DNA from: Candidatus Odinarchaeota archaeon | GTDB lineage: Archaea; Asgardarchaeota; JAGGXT01 | Direction: 5' to 3' | Assembly: GCA_021162905.1 (NCBI GenBank) | Contig: JAGGXT010000317.1 | Span: forward strand, 1 to 16,613 | Length of the DNA stretch: 16,613 nucleotides | Part shown: one piece after another, positions 6,766 through 14,913 of the stretch | Layout: every line of letters starts with the position of its first letter | How positions within the stretch are numbered: position 1 is the stretch's first letter | Notes under the pieces: model-generated | Databases searched by the model: none | Told to the model about the DNA's origin: nothing | Seen by the model: only the letters and a program-made list of their open reading frames with translations | Position numbers and translations under genes: made by a program

Positions 6766-8856
6766 TCATTGTATAACGTGCCAGCTGAGGCCGAGGAGAA
6801 TAATGTTGTATAAATATGTAAGGAAGCCTAGAATCCATATGATCGAGAAGCTTGCTACAGCTAGTAATTTTTTATTGGAAGCAAGGTAAGTGATAAAAAG
6901 TCCGCCAAGAGGGAAAATAGCAAATTTTATCCAAAAGTCCCAACTGTTGGTAATATTAAATAGGAGTTCTAATGGAGTTCTTCTAACAATGGGATACTCC
7001 GCAAGATAAAGAGGCAACCTAAATAAATGTATGACGGAGAGGATTTGCTCCATTAAAATTGCTAGGATGAGGATGAATATAAATAGCCTAACGTTGTTGT
7101 TAGTTTTTACGTCGTCATGGGCGAAAGTGAGTAGGAACACTAAATAAATGAAGGAGAATCCAAATATCATTGGATACATGTATGGAGGGATTATCCAGTT
7201 GCCAAATTTCGGTGGATGAAAATCGTACCATTTCGCCGTAGTGTTAATATGTGAGTACATGAACACATAAGCTAAGATAAGAACCAAACAAGAGGGTATC
7301 CATACGCTTCTCAGCTTATTTGTTATGAATATCTGTACTGTAGAGTCCAGAAAATTTGCTAACTTAGTTAATAATTTTCTTGGAAAGAATGTAAGCAGCA
7401 AAGGAAGAAACACTAAACTAGTAATCCCTATCCATTGTGTGAATGGTTTTGTACCTATGATCCACTCCAACAAGTAACCCAAAACTACTATCCCAGATAA
7501 TACTAGTGAAATGTCCTTTCCCTGAACCAAGCTTCTTGAAGATTTAATATTCACTATCAACCAAAGTGTTAGAAAGACCGAGAAAATTACTAGTTCTACT
7601 AGATGAGTCAAGTACATAGTGAATAAGAGTATCGTGAGTAGACTAAGAAAAGTTTTTCTCGAAAATTTGTCTCTACTATAAAGCAGATAAATTGACAGGT
7701 ACAACATTGGCACGCTGATTACACTGGGATGAATGTCCAAGAATATCAGGGACAAGGCATCGGGATGGACTTTGGCCACTACTGATCCAAGGAGAACTTT
7801 CCAATCACTCAGTTCCTCAACGGGGGTGAACGATGTGTACATGAGTGTTAAAAGTCCGCCAAACCCCATTCCCACGTAAAGAGAAGTCGCGTTTATGGCT
7901 GTATCCTTATTAAAAACTACCTTCACCATCAAATAGTAAGCGATCAGTTCAAGAGGTTTAAAGAACGATAATATCATAAACCATTGGATCGTGGGTTCTC
8001 CTGAGATACAGAATAGTGTTGCTAAGAACATAGAGAAGAGAAATGGATAAGCTCCCTTACCCATTGCACCCGTAATTTCATCATACTTCGCTTCGAAAGC
8101 TTTTACGCCATTATTATAGTGGGCTAACATAATGCCGTGAACTAAAGAAAATGAAGAAAGCTTGGTTATGAAAGCTAGAGCCGACGGAAAAATTATCATC
8201 CAGACACCAAAAACGAAAATTGCTTCTCGCATATCTAACGGTGATTTATCCCTATTTTGACATGATTCAAGCGCATACAATAAGACAAACGTAATGTTTT
8301 CTAAGAGTAGCAAAAATTTAATGAAGATACGACCTTGAATGAAACTAAATCTCATGATTGATAGTAATAACCCGATGTAACTTGTCAAAGCCATACTTAG
8401 AAGGATTGCAAAAATGACCTTTTCTATAGGGTTAAGCGATGTTCTTTTATCTAAACAGTGGATCAGGGCATAACCAGGGATGAAAAATATCAGCGGGACA
8501 TACAACAAAGCATTTATTATATTCGCCAAAGGCACCTTTAAACCAAAAAAAGAAACAAGTACTTCCCACAATACGCAAATTAGGATGTTTGCACTGAAAA
8601 GTGGGACGAGAAATCTCTTTAAATCGCTATAAAATATCGCTTCGGATTTTTGGAAGGTTTTCATTAATAATCCTGAAAAACAGCAACAAAATGCCCCTAT
8701 AGAGATTAAGGCAGAAATCATCGTGGAGAGCGATGAGGTATCTGACCAACTCCTTAGAGGCGACAGGATGTAAAATGATTCCATAAAAACTCCTAAGGCG
8801 ACGATTAAAGAGAGAAGCTCCCATAGTGGAAATCTTACTTTCATAACAAACACCAT
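6766..8856 (-). CDS. Large polytopic membrane protein of a glycan locus
   Basis: A 696-residue protein with roughly 15 or more hydrophobic segments spread along its length and no soluble domain. The region YVPLIFFIPGYALIHCL (about 118-134) followed by LNPIEKVIFAILLSMALTSY resembles the start of archaeal DUF1616-like membrane proteins. The rest (a charged extracytoplasmic-type loop with HYNNGVKAFEAKYDEITGAM, later PVEELSDWKVLLGSVVAKVH and DIHPSV) recalls large GT-C or oligosaccharide polymerase/transport proteins by general layout. I cannot assign a family with confidence. It sits between a GT2 and a GT4 gene, so a role in extending, polymerising or moving a lipid-linked glycan is plausible. 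The first ATG has no clear ribosome site; GGTG seven bases ahead of the fifth codon (an ATG) makes that a likely true start. Confidence 0.75.
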   Translation of the reverse strand: MVFVMKVRFPLWELLSLIVALGVFMESFYILSPLRSWSDTSSLSTMISALISIGAFCCCFSGLLMKTFQKSEAIFYSDLKRFLVPLFSANILICVLWEVLVSFFGLKVPLANIINALLYVPLIFFIPGYALIHCLDKRTSLNPIEKVIFAILLSMALTSYIGLLLSIMRFSFIQGRIFIKFLLLLENITFVLLYALESCQNRDKSPLDMREAIFVFGVWMIIFPSALAFITKLSSFSLVHGIMLAHYNNGVKAFEAKYDEITGAMGKGAYPFLFSMFLATLFCISGEPTIQWFMILSFFKPLELIAYYLMVKVVFNKDTAINATSLYVGMGFGGLLTLMYTSFTPVEELSDWKVLLGSVVAKVHPDALSLIFLDIHPSVISVPMLYLSIYLLYSRDKFSRKTFLSLLTILLFTMYLTHLVELVIFSVFLTLWLIVNIKSSRSLVQGKDISLVLSGIVVLGYLLEWIIGTKPFTQWIGITSLVFLPLLLTFFPRKLLTKLANFLDSTVQIFITNKLRSVWIPSCLVLILAYVFMYSHINTTAKWYDFHPPKFGNWIIPPYMYPMIFGFSFIYLVFLLTFAHDDVKTNNNVRLFIFILILAILMEQILSVIHLFRLPLYLAEYPIVRRTPLELLFNITNSWDFWIKFAIFPLGGLFITYLASNKKLLAVASFSIIWILGFLTYLYNIILLGLSWHVIQ

Positions 8857-8910
8857 TTGGGCAATTTAACAGATTTTACCTAGATGTCTAACGTTTGTCA
8901 TTGTCTAGTT

Positions 8911-9960
8911 TTAGAGTAAAAGCTTTCTGTATTTAAGGGAACCGTATACTCTGGCCAATACCACAACTATGGTGTATGGTATTAAGTAGATGCTGGTTTT
9001 AAACCGCAGGAATTTGGTGGGCTTAATCTCACTTAATAATAACAATTTGTATCCAAATAATTGGAAAAAGATAACCCAGAAAATCATCAAAGCAAGTGTA
9101 AATAGTAAAGCGGCATTCAAAGAGCACATCGAAGCTACTAAAGCTACTACCGCTACTAAGGAGACTAGCATTATCGACGCAGGTGATGCAATTCTGAAAA
9201 TAGGCTGAAACATTATATTTCCCAATGAGCCAATGGCGGCTGTTCCATGTTTTTTATAAAGGAGGACATCGTGATGACGATACCATGCTAATTTTAAACT
9301 TGAGATAAAAGAAAGTTTTTTTACCGGATGAAAGACAACCGCCCTTGGCTCATATAACACTTTAAACCCCTTTCTTAACGCTCTCAGACCTAAATCCGTG
9401 TCTCCTCTAAGTATCGGATCAAAAGCTTCATCAAATCCTCCTAGTTCCGCAAATGTAGTTATCCGAAAAGCAATGTTACATGTACCGAATCGAATTTGTC
9501 CATTAAACCGACCTACCGAATCAATCGGTGCCGAATGAAAGGGCGGTAGAAGTGCCTTCTCATCAGTAATAACTCTGCCACAAACAACATGTACATTTTC
9601 ATCATGTAAGAATGGTTGGACTAGAAATCTCAACCAATTTGGATTTGCTACTTCGTCAGCATCAATAAAGGCTAATATTTCTCCACGCGCAATTTTTGCC
9701 CCTAAGTTCCTCGCAGAATAACACCCTTTATGCTTTTGCTGAACAATCTTTACAGGAACTGGTGAATTTGTAACCACTTTCCTTATCTCTTCAACGCTAT
9801 TATCTGTAGATCCGTCGTCTACCAAAATGATTTCATAATTATCTTTTGGAAAGTCTTGGTCAATAAGTGATAACAGAGCTTTTTTTAATGTTCGTTGCGC
9901 ATTATGGAAAGGTATTATTATAGAAATTAAAGGTCGCATAGTCTCGCTGCGAATCGACAT
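8911..9960 (-). CDS. Membrane-anchored family-2 glycosyltransferase
   Basis: A 349-residue GT-A fold transferase. ISIIIPFHNAQRTLKKAL starts the catalytic domain; VDDGS (47-51) and FIDADE (98-103) give the nucleotide and metal-binding residues. The late acidic motif RGDTDLGLR (185-193) takes the place of the catalytic-base ED motif, with NIAFR and GGFDEAFDP before it. After about residue 255 there are two to three hydrophobic segments, as in the ExoA/SpsA-like transferases that stay at the membrane. GAGGT 10 bases upstream supports the listed ATG; a second ATG is at codon 8. A TATA-like box 51 bases upstream, overlapping the end of the GT4 pseudogene, may start a transcript covering this gene, the membrane protein and the GT4. 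Looks intact. Confidence 0.9.
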   Translation of the reverse strand: MSIRSETMRPLISIIIPFHNAQRTLKKALLSLIDQDFPKDNYEIILVDDGSTDNSVEEIRKVVTNSPVPVKIVQQKHKGCYSARNLGAKIARGEILAFIDADEVANPNWLRFLVQPFLHDENVHVVCGRVITDEKALLPPFHSAPIDSVGRFNGQIRFGTCNIAFRITTFAELGGFDEAFDPILRGDTDLGLRALRKGFKVLYEPRAVVFHPVKKLSFISSLKLAWYRHHDVLLYKKHGTAAIGSLGNIMFQPIFRIASPASIMLVSLVAVVALVASMCSLNAALLFTLALMIFWVIFFQLFGYKLLLLSEIKPTKFLRFKTSIYLIPYTIVVVLARVYGSLKYRKLLL

Positions 9961-10010
9961 TGTAAGTCTAACCTCGATTTTGCACTAGTATTGTATCATA
10001 TACATTCCTC

Positions 10011-10020
10011 AATTTATAAA
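10011..10020 (-). promoter_or_regulatory. TATA-like box ahead of the 9960 glycosyltransferase
   Basis: The minus strand reads TTTATAAATT here, at the very end of the GT4 pseudogene and about 51 bases before the ATG at 9960. The distance suits an archaeal TATA box about 26 bases before the start of transcription with a short leader. If real, it frees the 9960-5491 genes from dependence on transcription through the degraded patch upstream. Confidence 0.4.
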
Positions 10021-10855
10021 CAATATTTTCCCAAATCATAATCCATAGCTGTATTATAACTATTTCGAATGAGCATAGAAGACAATTCCTCATTTTTCGA
10101 CACTAAGCGAATAAAATCTATAAGCTTCTGAATATTTCCCCACTCAATCAATATTGCATTGTAGCCGTTAATTGCAAATTCATGGTACGCTGGAAGATCG
10201 TAAGCTATCATGTGGTTTTGCAAAGCCATAGCTTCCAATAACACGATTCCAAAACACCAAATAACGATGGATTAACTAAAACATCAGCCCGAGAAATAAA
10301 CTCTATAACCCTTTCCTTATCCTTAACAAAACCGTGAAAAGTAACTCGAACTGCAATACCAAGATCCAACGCTAACCTCTCGAGACGACTTCTCTCGCCT
10401 CCAGATCCAATAACATCTAAAAAACATCAAAATTTCTCTTCAATAATTGTTTAACAGCATAAATAAGATGATCGATGTTCTTATAGCCTACAAGACGTCC
10501 AACATAAACTATTCTCTTCAAGGAACCCGTGGAACGCCTTCTAACCTTTGATGCAACCTTATCAATATATTTAAAATCTATACCATTCGGAATGACATGA
10601 ATTCGTTGGGGGGGGGGATCTATCTTCAACATTCTTACCATCTTCATTTTTGTTTGCACTACTTACCGTTATAAAATAATCATACCTATGTATCCGCGAA
10701 ATAATATTTTCAGCAAGCATACCCAGAATTCCGTAATAAAAATTATGCTTCACAAACCAATTTGGAGTAAAAACATCACGAATCGTTATTACACAAGGTT
10801 TATCCTTTAAAAAGGAAACAAATTTGCCTGCAAATGCACTTCCGTACATATTTTA
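10014..10855 (-). pseudogene. Frameshifted, N-terminally truncated family-4 glycosyltransferase
   Basis: Pieces in order on the minus strand: MYGSAFAGKFVSFLKDKP, CVITIRDVFTPNWFVKHNFY and HRYDYFITVS. After a shift near 10660 come KMVRMLKIDP, then RIHVIPNGIDF and RIVYVGRLVGYKNIDHLIYA. After a shift near 10418 come DVIGSGGERSRLERLALDLG, then VTFHGFVKDKERVIEFISRA and DVLVNPSLF. After a shift near 10250 come FGIVLLEAMAL, then MIAYDLPAYHEFAINGYNAI and a stop at 10014. All are GT4 landmarks (PNGID, GSGGE, EX7E region). The first 80-90 residues are lost where the gene is joined to a GT2 fragment. A run of ten C bases encodes extra prolines at IDPPPQ. It resembles the intact GT4 at 11252 (both have IAYD.P...E..ING.N), so it may be a relative in the same cluster. 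Non-functional as read. Confidence 0.85.
10608..10617. repeat. Homopolymer of ten G (ten C on the coding strand)
   Basis: A run of ten identical G/C bases in an AT-rich region, inside the GT4 pseudogene between the acceptor and donor domains. Members of this family usually have about one proline (DP.RIHVIPNG) where this copy codes for three (IDPPPQ), which suggests expansion by slippage. Confidence 0.9.
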
Positions 10856-11090
10856 TCCTATCATCTTCATTTCTTAGCAACTCAACTACCTGGGAAGTTT
10901 CATCCTTCGAATGATCATCAACTATTATTATTTTGATCTCTTTATAATTTTGATTCATAATACTCCTGATAGCCTTTTCAAACAAGTGCCATCTATTAAA
11001 TGTAGGAACTATTTACAGATAGAAGAGGCCTGCCCGTATTTAGTGCTTCCCTTTTTGGCTAATCTCTCGTAACAAGCGCACACGCCTCAT
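10846..11090 (-). pseudogene. Truncated family-2 glycosyltransferase, N-terminal ~80 residues
   Basis: The ATG at 11090-11088 overlaps the stop of the preceding remnant (ATGA). The reading is MRRVRLLREIS, then after a shift near 11060 PKREALNTGRPLLSV, then after a shift near 11013 IVPTFNRWHLFEKAIRSIMN and IKIIIVDDHSKDETSQVVEL, ending at DDRIKYVRK. IVPTFNR and VDDHS are the first two motifs of a GT2 catalytic domain. The rest is gone: at about 10846-10855 the sequence passes directly into the middle of a GT4 gene. Two frameshifts and a deletion junction make it dead. Confidence 0.8.
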
Positions 11091-11250
11091 AAAAACACCT
11101 GAGCATAACCCCTATAGAGTTCTCCAAGTTTAGAAGAATATGCGGATACTGCAAACTCATGATAAAGCCAGTGTAAAATTTTTATCCATTTTAGTCTGAA
11201 TTTGGCAACAAGCTAACGCAATCCATGAATAAACGTTCTTGCATCAAGTT
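11087..11250 (-). pseudogene. C-terminal tail of a lost gene
   Basis: Directly after the stop of the GT4 gene at 11252 a frame reads DARTFIHGLR, stop (TAG), then LVAKFRLKWIKILHWLYHEF and AVSAYSSKLGELYRGYAQVF and ends with a TGA that overlaps the ATG of the next remnant. The ATGA coupling shows it was the true end of a gene. No start, catalytic motif or family match was recognised; an enzyme of the same cluster is likely. The upstream part is missing. Confidence 0.45.
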
Positions 11251-11251
11251 T

Positions 11252-12370
11252 TTATTGCAGTAATTTCTCATATAGTTTCGTGAATCTTTTTACACATATC
11301 TCCATATCATATCTCTTAGCCGTATTGCGTATTGTCTTTTCGTCAAACACTAATTTTTGGAAGTTAAGCACTGTTGTAACAAGATCTTCTATCGAGTTTT
11401 TTCGTATGAGAACTCCATTTACCCCATTAATAATATGTTCGTTGAGTGGAGGAATATCATAGGCAATTACCGGGACGCCAGAAGCTAAGCTTTCAATTAT
11501 TGAGATACCAAATCCCTCAGGATAGCCGAGGTGTATCATTGCTTCCGCTCGTGATAATAGCTCTAACTTTTGCTTTTCCTGTACATATCCTAATAAACTT
11601 ACAGAGTTCTCCAATCCCAGTTTTCTAATCAATTCTTTTAGCCTTTTCTCCTCTGGTCCACTACCAATAATGTACAACTTTGCTTTTGGGTTATACTTAC
11701 TAATGATCTTCCAAGCATACAAAGCATGGTCGTAGTGTTTCCTCTTTACAAGGAAACCGATCATCAAAAACGTTCCTTCAACAGGTTTTCGTTTTAATTT
11801 AATATAGCTTGACAAGTCTATTCCCGGAGGTATCACGATAATTGGGGATTTTGACTTCCTTTTTCTACCTACAAATTCTTTCATGTGAAACGAAGGTACG
11901 TGGATGACGTCGCAAATTGCATTTACTTCTAGTATATCTTGAATAACCAATGTTCCAACCTTATTTTTAATCTCTAGAAAGTCTTGAACAGCTTCTAGAT
12001 GGTGTATGGAGCATACGGTGGACTTTTTGTGGAATAGTTTTACAAAATATGAAAGCAAATTTGGAATATGATTATTAAAATGGATTATATCAAAATCTTG
12101 TAAGAAACGGTTTATTATTGAATGAGAAATTGACAAAAAATTAACGATAGATTTAATTGGATGTCCAGATGGAGGTAAATTTCTGTCATATATGTTGTAA
12201 TCTACTACATGTAAATGATTACTTTTATTAACTTTTTCGTGAGAAACCCCAGTGATCACGGTTACGTGCGCAAATTTTCTCGTTGATAACTTTCGGAAAA
12301 CATCAAGTAAGAATCGTTCTCCTCCTCGATCCCTCCCTAAGTACTCAGTTACAAATAATATCCTGATCAT
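11252..12370 (-). CDS. Family-4 glycosyltransferase (GT-B fold)
   Basis: A 372-residue GT4 enzyme. The N-terminal domain opens with MIRILFVTEYLGRDRGGERF and HVTVITG; it has DFDIIHFNNHIP (92-103) and CSIHHLEAV. The donor domain has VIPPGIDLS (179-187), MIGFLVKRKHYDHAL, IIGSGPEEKRLKELI (234-248) and LLGYV. The EX7E pair is E285...E293 (PEGFGISIIESLASGVPVI). The ATG lies 7 bases after the radical SAM gene, and AGGTGA at 12378-12383, overlapping that gene's stop, is a well placed ribosome site. It is the last intact gene of the 14913-11252 unit. No truncation or missing catalytic residue. Acceptor and donor are unknown. Confidence 0.9.
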   Translation of the reverse strand: MIRILFVTEYLGRDRGGERFLLDVFRKLSTRKFAHVTVITGVSHEKVNKSNHLHVVDYNIYDRNLPPSGHPIKSIVNFLSISHSIINRFLQDFDIIHFNNHIPNLLSYFVKLFHKKSTVCSIHHLEAVQDFLEIKNKVGTLVIQDILEVNAICDVIHVPSFHMKEFVGRKRKSKSPIIVIPPGIDLSSYIKLKRKPVEGTFLMIGFLVKRKHYDHALYAWKIISKYNPKAKLYIIGSGPEEKRLKELIRKLGLENSVSLLGYVQEKQKLELLSRAEAMIHLGYPEGFGISIIESLASGVPVIAYDIPPLNEHIINGVNGVLIRKNSIEDLVTTVLNFQKLVFDEKTIRNTAKRYDMEICVKRFTKLYEKLLQ

Positions 12371-12377
12371 TTTTATT

Positions 12378-12383
12378 TCACCT
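12378..12383 (-). promoter_or_regulatory. Shine-Dalgarno site embedded in the radical SAM stop codon
   Basis: AGGTGA on the minus strand is complementary to the anti-Shine-Dalgarno core, and its TGA is also the stop of the radical SAM gene. Its last base is seven bases ahead of the GT4 ATG at 12370. This layout suggests coupled translation. Confidence 0.6.
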
Positions 12384-13826
12384 ACTCATGTAGGTAATGA
12401 ATGCTTTAACAGAACGTAATAGTCTATCGAGCTCCTTTAACCCATTCTTTCGGAATATTTGCCTTAACACAATGGGTAAGTAGCTCACAGAAAGGTAATA
12501 ATCTCTAAGTATTTCATCTACGTATCTTCTTATTTCTTCCGAGGACAGCCAAGGATACGAAACTACAGATTTCTGATGACCGTATTCGTCAAGATATTCT
12601 TCTGGATTGTCCGTAATTAAGTAGCCATTCTGCTTAGCCCATTCATAAAACTCCGTACCTGGGAAAGGCGATGCTACGGATACTTGTAGTATGTCTGGTT
12701 TTATTTCTTTTATAAATCGGATTGTCTGTTTTACTGTTTCCCTCGTTTCTCCTGGAAGTCCTATGATAAAGTCTGCGTGCAGAAGAATTCCTGCTTTCTT
12801 AACGTCTTTAGCAAATTTTCTCATCCGCTCTACAGTATTTCCCTTGCGTATGTTGTCTAGTATTTGCTGGTTTGCGGATTCAAAGCCGACAATTACTAGT
12901 CTACATCCAGCTTCTGCCATTAATTTCAATGTTTTAAAATCTACATCCGCTCTAATTTGGCAGTTCCATGTTATATCGAGTTTCCTTTTTATTATCTCTT
13001 TACAAAGGCTTCTTAACCACCTTTTGTTGACTCCGAAAGTATCGTCTTCAAATACTACTTCTTTTACCTGCTTTAGATTCTCTTTAATCCAGATTAATTC
13101 TTCTAATACGTTTGTAACGCTTCTTCTTCTATTAACTCTACCCATAAATGTTTGAGGCCAACAGCAAAACGTGCATTTATACGGGCAACCTCGGCTTGCG
13201 AAAATCTGCACCTCTGGATATAGTGACGAACTTAAGAAGTAGTCGTAGATATTTAAGTGATGAGCATAAACCTGAGATACGAAAGGCAGTTGATCTAATT
13301 GCTCGTCCGTTGAGAAGGGTCTTTTAGGATTGTGTAAAATTCTTCCGTTAACCCTGTATGATATTCCAAGGACATTTGTTAAATCTCGACCTTCTTCTAT
13401 ATTGCTTGCGAGTTCAGCCAAGGTCCAGTCGTATTCATACCTAGCGACGGCGTCAAAGCCACTATTGATCATATACTCAGGGAATTGACTTGTAGGAGGA
13501 CCGACTCCTACAATAAAAGCATTCGGCACATGGGATTTTATTTCGCGAGCGATTTTCAAATCGTTTTTCAAGCTTGTGAAACTCGTATCAACAACCACAA
13601 TATCTGGGCAGAAACGCATAATGTCCTGAATTACATAAGGTAAACTATATCGTCGTGCGGGCGCATCTACGAGTTTAACCTCATGACCTTTCTTTTCAAG
13701 AAGCCCTGTAGCATATGCCAACCAAATAGGATAGTAAAGTGTTCCTCCTCTGCCAGTATCTTGCCATCTTGCGCTTCTTCCAAAATGCGGAATAAATGGA
13801 GGATTTAGGAGATAAATCCTTGTCAT
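12378..13826 (-). CDS. B12-binding-type radical SAM protein
   Basis: A 482-residue protein with an N-terminal cobalamin-binding-like Rossmann domain (about 1-140; LLNPPFIPHFGR, GHEVKLVDAP, PDIVVVDTSF, VGVGPP) and a central radical SAM domain. The iron-sulphur triad is in RGCPYKCTFC (C214, C218, C221). Supporting motifs are VVFEDDTFGVNKRWL, VIVGFESANQQIL, DFIIGLPGETRETV and PFPGTEFYEWAKQNGYL. The B12 domain lacks a DxHxxG motif, as in many BchE/HpnJ-like members that bind cobalamin without a histidine ligand (family knowledge). Such proteins methylate unactivated carbons or rearrange rings. The gene starts at an ATG 7 bases after one GT and ends 7 bases before another, so the substrate is probably a glycan, nucleotide sugar or lipid carrier (inference). 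Intact. Confidence 0.9.
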   Translation of the reverse strand: MTRIYLLNPPFIPHFGRSARWQDTGRGGTLYYPIWLAYATGLLEKKGHEVKLVDAPARRYSLPYVIQDIMRFCPDIVVVDTSFTSLKNDLKIAREIKSHVPNAFIVGVGPPTSQFPEYMINSGFDAVARYEYDWTLAELASNIEEGRDLTNVLGISYRVNGRILHNPKRPFSTDEQLDQLPFVSQVYAHHLNIYDYFLSSSLYPEVQIFASRGCPYKCTFCCWPQTFMGRVNRRRSVTNVLEELIWIKENLKQVKEVVFEDDTFGVNKRWLRSLCKEIIKRKLDITWNCQIRADVDFKTLKLMAEAGCRLVIVGFESANQQILDNIRKGNTVERMRKFAKDVKKAGILLHADFIIGLPGETRETVKQTIRFIKEIKPDILQVSVASPFPGTEFYEWAKQNGYLITDNPEEYLDEYGHQKSVVSYPWLSSEEIRRYVDEILRDYYLSVSYLPIVLRQIFRKNGLKELDRLLRSVKAFITYMSR

Positions 13827-13833
13827 ATTTAAT

Positions 13834-14913
13834 CTACTTCACCAACCCTATTATAAAGCCAACGGCATAAGATATATATTGCAATGGCAGCAGGATCATT
13901 ACAAGTAATGAGGCAAAACTCCTAAGCTTGGATAATACTTTTAGACATAGATATAGTGAAATACCCATGTACGTCATGAAGATCATAGTAAGAAATTGAA
14001 AAATACATCCGTAAAAGTAACTCACTAAACACAGCAAAACAACTGCTATCAGGACAGAAGGAACTAGAGGAGCATACCATCTAACTATTTTTCTATGCTT
14101 TTTATGAAGTTTTGCCATACTTAAACCATAAAGGAACATTTTCCTCGCAAAAGTCTTTATAGAACTTGGCCGATAGTGCCACACAATTGCGTCAGGGATG
14201 TAAATGAGTTTGTATCCATGTTGTCTTAATCGAAAATTTAGGTCGCAATCTTCCCCAATGTTAAGAGAGTTATCGTAAGGGTGATTTAACAAAATTTCTC
14301 TCTTGTAAATAACATTACAATTAGCCAGAGAATAAACAGGTTTTGGCTTATTTATTCCATAGCTTTGCGGAGATCCTCCAGAACCAAGGAAAGACTCTTG
14401 CATATAGCTGATTACTTTGCCGATAACTGAGTCGTCTTCAGGGGCTAGATTTGGTCCTCCAACAGCAACTACACTCTCATCTGTATCCTGTATGGACTTA
14501 AATAGTTTGCGCAGCCACTGTTTATCCGCTATACAATCGGAATCAATAAAAGCAACATAATTTCCCTGGGCCATTTTTACGCCAATATTTCTACTATGGC
14601 CTATAGTCCCCCCTAAGTCTTCGATAATTCTAACCCCATACTTTCTGCAGATTTCCAATGTCTTATCCTTTGATCCAGCATCAATAACCAGCATTTCGTA
14701 CATTTGCCTTGGAAAGTCCTGATGTAGTAGTGAAAGAATGCACTTCTCAATATGCTTCTCCGAATTTTTTGTTAATACAACAACCGTCACTGATGGACGC
14801 TTTTCCTTTGGAGAAAAATTATCCAAAGATTTGACTGAAACTGTTTTCAAGTTATTTTTCAACTTGAGTTGAGGTATTCGAATTGGTAAGCATTTTTTCA
14901 AACTTTTCACCAA
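13834..14913 (-). CDS. Membrane-anchored family-2 glycosyltransferase (ExoA-like)
   Basis: A 359-residue protein. A basic leader of about 40 residues precedes VTVVVLTKNSEKHIEKCIL. VIDAGS (76-81) replaces the usual VDDGS, as in the ExoA-like branch; FIDSDCIAD (122-130) gives the metal-binding aspartates, and GEDCDLNFRLR (220-230) the catalytic-base region. Three hydrophobic segments lie after about residue 283. The start is a TTG followed by GTG; no ATG occurs before residue 71, so the exact start is uncertain and the leader might be shorter. It is the first gene of the three-gene unit. A possible TATA-like box (TTAAATATATG) lies near 15030-15042, about 120 bases upstream, and a weaker one (GATATTTAAG) just before the gene. 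Intact. Confidence 0.88.
   Translation of the reverse strand: MVKSLKKCLPIRIPQLKLKNNLKTVSVKSLDNFSPKEKRPSVTVVVLTKNSEKHIEKCILSLLHQDFPRQMYEMLVIDAGSKDKTLEICRKYGVRIIEDLGGTIGHSRNIGVKMAQGNYVAFIDSDCIADKQWLRKLFKSIQDTDESVVAVGGPNLAPEDDSVIGKVISYMQESFLGSGGSPQSYGINKPKPVYSLANCNVIYKREILLNHPYDNSLNIGEDCDLNFRLRQHGYKLIYIPDAIVWHYRPSSIKTFARKMFLYGLSMAKLHKKHRKIVRWYAPLVPSVLIAVVLLCLVSYFYGCIFQFLTMIFMTYMGISLYLCLKVLSKLRSFASLLVMILLPLQYISYAVGFIIGLVK

Noticed and set aside
12691..13155. Plus-strand open frame of 154 codons
   Set aside because: Antisense shadow of the radical SAM gene, whose motifs on the other strand are clear.
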